Shown here: piece by piece, positions 58,029 through 64,000 of the stretch
How positions within the stretch are numbered: the stretch's first letter is position 1
Layout of the letters: each line of letters starts with the position of its first letter
Source of the DNA: Carpediemonas membranifera
Taxonomy: Eukaryota; Fornicata
Length of the DNA stretch: 64,000 nt
NCBI GenBank assembly: GCA_019828565.1
Contig: JAHDYR010000013.1
Span: 62,001-126,000 of the forward strand
Direction: 5' to 3'
The notes under the pieces: generated by a model
What the model saw: the letters and a program-made list of their open reading frames with translations, nothing else
Told to the model about the DNA's origin: nothing
Database searches by the model: none
Translations under genes and position numbers: made by a program

Positions 58029-59309
58029 ATGGCCGAAGTGAAGATAGAGGCGCTTTCTGGCTGGGATTCAAGCCGTCCAAGGCGGAACATTGCTATGAAA
58101 GTATCATATGTCGGCGCTACATACGGAGGCTTCAGCCTGCAACCGCACGACGACAATACTGTTGAATACCATCTATTTAAGGCTCTTCGGAGAACAAGAC
58201 TCATGAATATGGTAGAACTCAGTGGATACTGTCGTGCAGGCCGCACAGACCGCGGTGTCTCTGCCGCTGGCAACGTCATCTCGCTGTTTCTCCGCACAAA
58301 CCAAGACCCAGCCCGCGAGTTCGGCGGCAAGGCGCCCTCAGAAGACGCCATGCCGAGCGTATCACCCAACGCTGTTCTTGACCAAGAGGAGGCCCGTGCT
58401 GCCAACCACACTGTGGATGAAACTGAAGATGTCAAGGAGCTCGACTACGCCAACATGCTCAACAACGTCCTCCCCGCGGACATCAGGGTCAAGCAGTGGG
58501 CCCCGGTCCCCGTGACATTCAATGCCCGGTTCTGTGCGACGTGGCGGGAGTACCGGTACTACTTCCTGCCGGGTAACCTGGATCACGGAGAAATGGCCCA
58601 GGCCGCCAAGTACTTCGAGGGCTACCACGACTTCACCGCCTTCTGCAAGATGGACGTCACTCACGTTCACAACTTTTACCGCAAGGTGCTCGAGACTGAA
58701 ATCGTCACCGCGCCGCAGCTGCAGGTTGACGGCCTTGCGTCGCAGCCAAAGGACGGCGCCGGCCTGACCCCCCAGTCGTCCCAGTCGTACTTCCGGGTGC
58801 GGGGCCACGCCTTCCTGTGGCACCAGGTGCGAGCCATGGCGGCGGTGCTCTTCACAGTCGGGCAGGGGCTCGAAGAGCCGGAGGTTGTTCAGCGCATGCT
58901 GGCAAGAGACCCTGGGTTTGATAGGAAGCCGAACTATGCACTGGCTGACGACTTGCCACTCTGCCTGATGGACGTGGGGTTCGATAGCCCCGTGATGTGG
59001 CGTGCCTCTCCCGAATGCCAGTCCAAACTCAGAGCTCAGGTCCTAAAACTGCACAGTGACTTTGCCACCCAAGCTTCTGTGACAGCAGCGATCGTCGAGG
59101 ATGTCACAGGTGAGCCAGTCCAGACCAAGCCATGGTTCCACCCAGCGCTGTTCCCGATGAAGAACGGCAAGCTGGTCTACGTGTCCGACGGCGATAAGAA
59201 GTACGTTCCCCTATCCAAGCGGCAGGGGGAGCCGACGTACGGGGAGAGGATCAAGGCGCTCGAGGCGAGGAAGCGGAAGGCTGGGGAGATGGAGCCGGAG
59301 GAGGACTAG
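58029..59309 (+). CDS. PUS3: tRNA pseudouridine synthase PUS3 (DEG1)-like
   Basis: 426 residues of the TruA family. The catalytic loop is AGRTDRGVSAAGNVISL, with the nucleophilic Asp in RTD. ARFCATWREYRYYF, YHDFTAFCKMDV and the VRGHAFLWHQVRAM motif follow. The KMD segment and the extended insertion typical of PUS3 favour Psi38/39 formation in tRNA anticodon arms over PUS1. Start ATG 58029. The C-terminal extension is basic. Confidence 0.9.
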   Translation: MAEVKIEALSGWDSSRPRRNIAMKVSYVGATYGGFSLQPHDDNTVEYHLFKALRRTRLMNMVELSGYCRAGRTDRGVSAAGNVISLFLRTNQDPAREFGGKAPSEDAMPSVSPNAVLDQEEARAANHTVDETEDVKELDYANMLNNVLPADIRVKQWAPVPVTFNARFCATWREYRYYFLPGNLDHGEMAQAAKYFEGYHDFTAFCKMDVTHVHNFYRKVLETEIVTAPQLQVDGLASQPKDGAGLTPQSSQSYFRVRGHAFLWHQVRAMAAVLFTVGQGLEEPEVVQRMLARDPGFDRKPNYALADDLPLCLMDVGFDSPVMWRASPECQSKLRAQVLKLHSDFATQASVTAAIVEDVTGEPVQTKPWFHPALFPMKNGKLVYVSDGDKKYVPLSKRQGEPTYGERIKALEARKRKAGEMEPEED

Positions 59310-59443
59310 GGGGTGTATGCGGCAGTGGATGACATTGACTATTGATTGCCCACTTGAGTGACCCCAGTGAAAGAATGACATCCACCTTAAAATGCTCAAA
59401 ATTTAGCAAATTCCGAGCCGAGTTCGAACATCAGCCAAACTAG

Positions 59444-61387
59444 ATGCCAGGCATCGAAGAACTAGCCAAGGCAGTTTCAGAGCTGCCATATGCCAAGCAA
59501 TTGCCGCAAACAATGCTTCTGAAGATCTGGAAGAGCCATTTCCAGGTTGTTGAAAATGCCCTGAAGCAGGGCAAGGCTATCAGCACTCCTATTGGCCATT
59601 TCACATTCACAGAAGAAAGTCTTGACGTTGGAACTGTTGGTAAGAAGCTCACTCGTAAGCCGTACTTCCAAATCCAGGAGCGTTTCGCCCGCGCCCACAG
59701 CTTTGTTCAAAACCGTAAGCTCAGAGAGGCTCCGGGCATCCCCACCCTCAAGTTTAGCGAGCTCGATGCTGCCACACACGCTGGCGTAACGAGAGATAAG
59801 ATTGCCGACGGACTCACGCACATCAAGGCAATGATGGGGAAGATGGTGCACGCTCATCAGGAACTCAGGCTGAACTGTGGCATCGGCATGCTCACTATCG
59901 GCTCCACCGGCTCCGTCCAGTTCATGTTCAGCCGATCCTTTGCTGAGGCTGTCTCGACATCGCACATTGTCTCAAAGCGTCCTGCAACTGCCGCATCTCT
60001 CGGTCGTAGACAGTATGATCCTCTCTCAGAGACTCGTAAGGAGGGTACCATCCCTTTCCGCAAGGCTGACGGCACCACCCGTCGTCGTCCCGTCTCTGCC
60101 CGGACCGTTTTTGACCAGATTTCGCAGAATAAGCTCGCCGGTACTGCTAAGCCTACCAAGTGCCAGCGCATCTCTGGGCAACTTACAAACCTCTCTGGCC
60201 TAGGCAACAAAAAGCCCCCGATGACCCGCAAGTCGGTCGGCCAGGAGGCATCCGCCCCGAAGCCAGACGCTGGCCTTGGCGGCAGCCTAGTCATGCAGGG
60301 CACAGGTATCTCTGCTGAGCCCAAGCCCTCCAACGCCACTGCGCCCCAGCCCAAGACCAAGACTGTCGAGGAGCAGGTACGTGAGATGGAGGTTGAGGTC
60401 GGTCTCCGTCATCCCGATCACACGGTCGAACGGGAGCCCACGTTCCAGGAGGTTTACCAGAAGAAGCTCGAGGAGGCTCTGGGCGATGAGGCCCCGAAGC
60501 CCAAGATTCGGGTCCACCGCGAGAAGCCCGGAGCTAAACAGATCAAGGAGGACCTCCTCCGCCTGCAGGAAGAGGCGGAGCAGGCCAGACGCCGCGAGAA
60601 GCAGGAGGAGGAAGAGTTCTTGGAGCAGCAGATGGCCGAGGACAACGCCTACCTCGAGAACGCCAAGCAGAAATTCGAGAATTGGCGCGCCCGCGAGCGT
60701 GAGAACGCCCGCCAGAACATGACCAAGGTCCAGCAGGAAGAGGAGGCCCGCCGCCAGGCCAAGATGTCCGGCATCGGCAAGCCCTGGTACACTGAGTGCG
60801 GAGACATCTTCGCCAAGCGGAAGGATCCCCCGTCGTCCAGGGAAAAGAGCGTCGCCATGCTCCACGTGCTTGACGAGCAGATCGCCCAGCAGGAGGAACG
60901 TGCCCGCCGCGAGACGGAGGAGGAGAGGGCCTGGGCGGAGAAGGCAATCTCTGAGGAGCAGCGCGAGATCCAGGAGCTCGCCCGCATCGAGGCTGCGAAG
61001 CGTCGTGCCGCCCAGGCAGCGCAGGCCGAAGTTCTCCAGCGCCAGATGATGTCCTCGTCGAGGGGCGAGCCCCGCACCTATGCATACGGCGAGGGTTGCA
61101 CTGACCCATTCGCCAACCACGGCGACGACACCGCCATTAAGGCCCGTCTCCAGGCAGAGGCTAAAGCTGCTCTCGAAGAAGGCTGGCGCGCCAAGCAAGA
61201 GCGTGACCGGCAAGAGAAGGAGAACGAGCTTGCTCTCGAGGGCATGTACATCAAGAAGATTGAGGCCGACAAGGAGCAGCTTCAGGCTGAGAAGGAGCGC
61301 CGTGCCTTTCAGACGAGGCGGCAGCAGCTGGAGAATAGACGGGTCTGGACCGAACAGATGAGGGAGCGCAGAGCCAACAAGCTCTAG
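59444..61387 (+). CDS. CCDC81-type protein: two HU-like domains plus coiled coil
   Basis: 647 residues. Two N-terminal HU-CCDC81 domains (about 1-80 and 90-165) are seen: an IWKSHFQVVENALKQGKAI helix with a PIGHFTF strand, then RLNCGIGMLTIGSTGSVQFMFS. A basic linker precedes a long Glu/Arg/Gln-rich coiled coil (about 305-647). In animals CCDC81 is a centrosomal/ciliary protein; the HU fold here likely binds protein rather than DNA. With RSPH4/6 at the window end it supports a flagellated cell. Start ATG 59444; TGTAAAT at 61405. Confidence 0.85.
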   Translation: MPGIEELAKAVSELPYAKQLPQTMLLKIWKSHFQVVENALKQGKAISTPIGHFTFTEESLDVGTVGKKLTRKPYFQIQERFARAHSFVQNRKLREAPGIPTLKFSELDAATHAGVTRDKIADGLTHIKAMMGKMVHAHQELRLNCGIGMLTIGSTGSVQFMFSRSFAEAVSTSHIVSKRPATAASLGRRQYDPLSETRKEGTIPFRKADGTTRRRPVSARTVFDQISQNKLAGTAKPTKCQRISGQLTNLSGLGNKKPPMTRKSVGQEASAPKPDAGLGGSLVMQGTGISAEPKPSNATAPQPKTKTVEEQVREMEVEVGLRHPDHTVEREPTFQEVYQKKLEEALGDEAPKPKIRVHREKPGAKQIKEDLLRLQEEAEQARRREKQEEEEFLEQQMAEDNAYLENAKQKFENWRARERENARQNMTKVQQEEEARRQAKMSGIGKPWYTECGDIFAKRKDPPSSREKSVAMLHVLDEQIAQQEERARRETEEERAWAEKAISEEQREIQELARIEAAKRRAAQAAQAEVLQRQMMSSSRGEPRTYAYGEGCTDPFANHGDDTAIKARLQAEAKAALEEGWRAKQERDRQEKENELALEGMYIKKIEADKEQLQAEKERRAFQTRRQQLENRRVWTEQMRERRANKL

Positions 61388-61637
61388 GCGATATGATAGA
61401 TGCATGTAAATAGAGTATATGGGTGAGCTGGGACAGTGTGAGAGAGCTGCCTCGTACTGGCCTGTTGAACTTGTGATGGTGGGTCGCCCCGGTGTCCTTG
61501 GCCATGCCGGTGTGTGGCGACAATATGGGGCATGCATATCTCAGTGTAGGACACCTGCATATGATGGCAGATTTACCCTGATTCGTGCTCGGTTCGGAGA
61601 TTGAGTTGATGTGCACTTTAGGGCTCATTTCGACGAT

Positions 61638-62733
61638 ATGTCAAGCATTGAGCAAAAGAAGGTTGAGAGGAAGCTCAAGAAGCTAAGAGAGAAGGTTGAG
61701 AATAAGACTTGCTTTGATTGCACGCAGCCAGCGCCGACGTACGTCTGCATGGACTTCGGAACTTTCGTTTGCACCAAATGCTCTGGAATTCAGTTCGTTG
61801 CCGCCGTTATTCTTATCTAGCCGTGAAAAGAACCGTGTCGTGAAGTCTGTTTCGATGGCACTTTTTACAATGGAGGAAGTTGATGCCATCATTGGCAATG
61901 GCGCCGCCGAACAGAAATGGCTCAAGGCCTGGACGCCCGAGGACCACAAGAAGCCCTCACCCGCCAACCCGGGCCAGGTACGGGAGTTCATGAGGCTGAA
62001 GTACGAGGTCAAGCGCTGGGCCCAAGCCGCCCCGACACAACCGACGCCCCAGCCCGCCCAGCCGAAGCCCACGCAGGTTCAGGAGGTCCCCAAGCTGGAG
62101 CAGAGCGACACAAAACAGGACCTGATGAACCTGTTCGGCGATTCCAAGCCCGCCCCTGCGTCTGAGGACCCATTCGGGTCCTTCTTTGACCAGAAGCCCG
62201 CCCAGCCACAGCCACAGCCCCAGGCCCAGGCCCAGACTCCTCAGAATGATCCGTTCGACGTCTTCGCCAAGCCAGCTTCCGCCGCCCCTGCTCGCACCAT
62301 CGCCCCAGCACCAGCCCCCACCCCGGCACCCAAGCCCGTGGACCCTCTCGCCGACCTCTTCGGCCCGCCAGTCACCCACACACCCGCCCAGCGGCCCCAG
62401 CCCCAGCAGTATCATGCCCCACCCAGACAGACGGACCCCTTCGCCTCTGAGTTCACCCAACCCGCGGCCCCCGCTCCGGCCCCGGCCGCACACGCCCATA
62501 GCTCGACACTCGACGACCTGTTCGCCACCCCCAGCCCTGCCCAGCCCGTGCACCAGCCGGCCGCCCAGCACAACCCCTTCATGCAGGTCCCGACCCAGCC
62601 TGCCTCCACCAACCCCTTCGCCGGCCAGGAGTTTACCTTTGATAACTCCCCCGCACCTGCGGCCCCTCAAGCTAGGGCTACTAACCCTTTCGACGACCTC
62701 TCTGATGCCGTCAACAGCATGATGTTCAACTAA
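61638..62733 (+). CDS. ArfGAP of the AGFG/AGD14 type, one 28-nt intron
   Basis: Exons 61638-61792 and 61821-62733 encode 355 residues. The ArfGAP zinc finger is CFDC...CTKC and, after splicing, CSGIHREKNRVVKSVSM, which matches plant AGD14 and animal AGFG. The usual Arg finger near HR is in place. The remainder is Pro/Gln/Ala-rich with repeated DPF and NPF tripeptides, which bind AP-2 appendages and EH domains. It likely regulates Arf GTP hydrolysis in endocytic vesicle formation. TGTAAAT at 62743. Confidence 0.9.
61793..61820 (+). other. Spliceosomal intron, 28 nt (ArfGAP)
   Basis: Begins GTTCGT and ends CTTATCTAG; joins CA to C and completes the CSGIHRE motif. Confidence 0.92.
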
Positions 62734-62983
62734 GAAAATAGGTGTAAATTTCGTTTTTTGAGTGGTATTCAGCGTCAGCCGTGGCTATATGACTCTGGAT
62801 GACAGTGACTGTGACTGTGATGTGAGGGTCAGAGTGATTCCGGTGAAGTTTCACGTTGTTGCGCCCATTTGGTAAGTTTATGAGACATTTTGGTGGTCAT
62901 GCAGGCCCGGTCACGCGTCAATGAGCTGTTATATAGCTTCATGTAACGCAACTTTTCAAAAACTGAAGAACCAAGACAAGACA

Positions 62984-64000
62984 ATGGAACCGCTTCAAGA
63001 GCTTGTACGCCTTGTTGTACAGCTAAATGTCGAGTCCAAGGACGACATTATGAGTCTTTGGAATCGTATCAACAACCCTGTCGAGCCCGAGAAGACCGCA
63101 CTCGTCGAGGAGCCCGAAGAGCCCGAGAAGAAGCCTAATGAAGGCGAGGAGAACGAAGAAGAAGAGGAGCAGGAGCAGCCTGAAGAGGAAGAGGACCCCA
63201 CAGAGGTCCCCTTCGACTCTATCATGGACACGCTCAGCATGCTCTCACGCCATGGCGTCCACCTGCCCGAGACCGAGTGCCACCGCATCGCTGTCGCCAT
63301 CCACAAGTTCGTGAAGAGCAAGCCCTGCTCCGATCTGCGGTTCTTCGGCCGCTTGGAAGCGACGTCGAACAAGCCCTACTATGTGCTCGAGGCCAAGCCC
63401 GATGACGACGAACCCGAGGAGGAAGCCGAGGAGGAGGCTGCTGAGGAGGAGGCTGAGCCTGGCGAGTCTGAATCCACCGTCCCGCCCGGTCCCCCGGCCA
63501 AGCAGGTCGGGCCCCGCACCAAGGGCCTCCCAGCTGCCGACGAGCGCGGTACCGGCCTCAATGAGTTCGCATACTTTGTCTCCACTGACCTCGAGACGTG
63601 GACGCGTCTGCCCGACCTGACCCCGCTCATGCTGTGCCAGTCCCGCTACATGGCGTACAGACTCTCGGGCGACCTCGGCCGTAAGCTGCCCATCAACAAG
63701 GGTGAGGCTGGATACATGAGGTGCATTTTAGCCCGCATTGCCTTCAGCACGGTGGTTCACCCCAAGGGAATGTACATGACGGACCCCGAGGCCGAGCCTG
63801 ACGAGCCCGTCGCCCCAGAGCTGGACGAGGAGTGGCTTGGTACTGAGGGCATTGACTCACTCGACTCCTGGGTGCATGTCCGGAACATGATTTATAAGAA
63901 CGGCAAGGTGTCCTCCTTTGAGGAAGAGGAGGAGGAGCCTGAGGAGCCCGAGGAGGAGGAAGAAGATGACGAGGACGACCCCTTCGCCGCTGTGAAGCGT
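62984..64000 (+). CDS. Radial spoke head protein RSPH4A/6A (RSP4/6), 3' end outside window
   Basis: 339 codons are visible from ATG 62984 to the window edge without a stop. An N-terminal helical segment is followed by an acidic Glu-rich insert, then radial-spoke motifs: GVHLPETECHRIAVAIHKF, LRFFGRLEATSNKPYYVLEA, GTGLNEFAYFVSTDLETWTRLPDLTP (starting near residue 188) and DSLDSWVHVRNMIYKNG. The family sits in the radial spoke head and transmits signals to dyneins. This shows that the organism builds a motile 9+2 axoneme. The C-terminal part is missing only because the window ends. Confidence 0.93.
   Translation, partial: MEPLQELVRLVVQLNVESKDDIMSLWNRINNPVEPEKTALVEEPEEPEKKPNEGEENEEEEEQEQPEEEEDPTEVPFDSIMDTLSMLSRHGVHLPETECHRIAVAIHKFVKSKPCSDLRFFGRLEATSNKPYYVLEAKPDDDEPEEEAEEEAAEEEAEPGESESTVPPGPPAKQVGPRTKGLPAADERGTGLNEFAYFVSTDLETWTRLPDLTPLMLCQSRYMAYRLSGDLGRKLPINKGEAGYMRCILARIAFSTVVHPKGMYMTDPEAEPDEPVAPELDEEWLGTEGIDSLDSWVHVRNMIYKNGKVSSFEEEEEEPEEPEEEEEDDEDDPFAAVKR

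Overview
The window is nuclear DNA of a gene-dense, GC-rich, flagellated protist. This follows from eukaryote-only machinery (Sec24, CTR9, U2AF35, Nopp140, fibrillarin, PAN2, ubiquitin-eS31, SPCS3, a Bet1-type SNARE), from spliceosomal introns, and from axonemal genes (a radial-spoke head protein, a CCDC81-type protein). Introns are very short with the branch point fused to the 3' splice site, and Giardia-like (A/T)GTAAAY signals lie at or just after many stop codons. Together these point to a free-living metamonad (Fornicata, for example a Carpediemonas relative). That placement is inference. Several true starts were chosen as ATG codons inside longer open frames.

Layout. 1-10158: 3' part of a DEAD-box RNA helicase interrupted by an intein in its ATP-binding loop, a secreted GH13 amylase-family protein, two unknown proteins, SMIM7, Sec24, and a Nopp140-like nucleolar protein with eight homogenised repeats. 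10292-12303: a 2-kb DNA transposon with terminal inverted repeats that carries a decayed Fanzor (eukaryotic TnpB-like) gene; a short derivative of it lies at 14451-14630. 12714-18210: a VIPAS39/Vps16B-like protein, calcineurin B, an eIF3f-like MPN protein, a solo LTR, a candidate structured RNA and an unknown protein. 18211-27001: two head-to-head Ty3/gypsy-type retroelements, one frameshifted chromovirus on the minus strand and one intact 1512-residue polyprotein on the plus strand.

27123-45782: Bet1-type SNARE, NDC1-like nucleoporin, U2AF35, CTR9, Sua5, an RCC1-like protein, ubiquitin-eS31, a UFM1-like small protein, a minus-strand unknown, a 1693-residue helical-repeat protein, ribosomal protein eL22 and signal peptidase subunit SPCS3. 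45866-50830: two identical fibrillarin genes flanking a polytopic membrane protein. 50981-64000: AGCVIII-type kinase, a Cys-rich membrane protein, a coiled-coil protein, PAN2, PUS3, a CCDC81-type protein, an AGFG-type ArfGAP and the N-terminal part of an RSPH4/6-type radial-spoke protein that runs off the window.

The genes are not arranged in operons; neighbours serve unrelated jobs (secretion, ribosome biogenesis, transcription, mRNA turnover, flagellum). The strongest unusual signals are the intein in a nuclear DEAD-box helicase, a 28-34-nt intron class (four of exactly 29 nt) with a merged branch point/3' splice site, the Fanzor-bearing transposon with its MITE, the odd termini of the two retroelements, and the identical 1.09-kb fibrillarin duplication.
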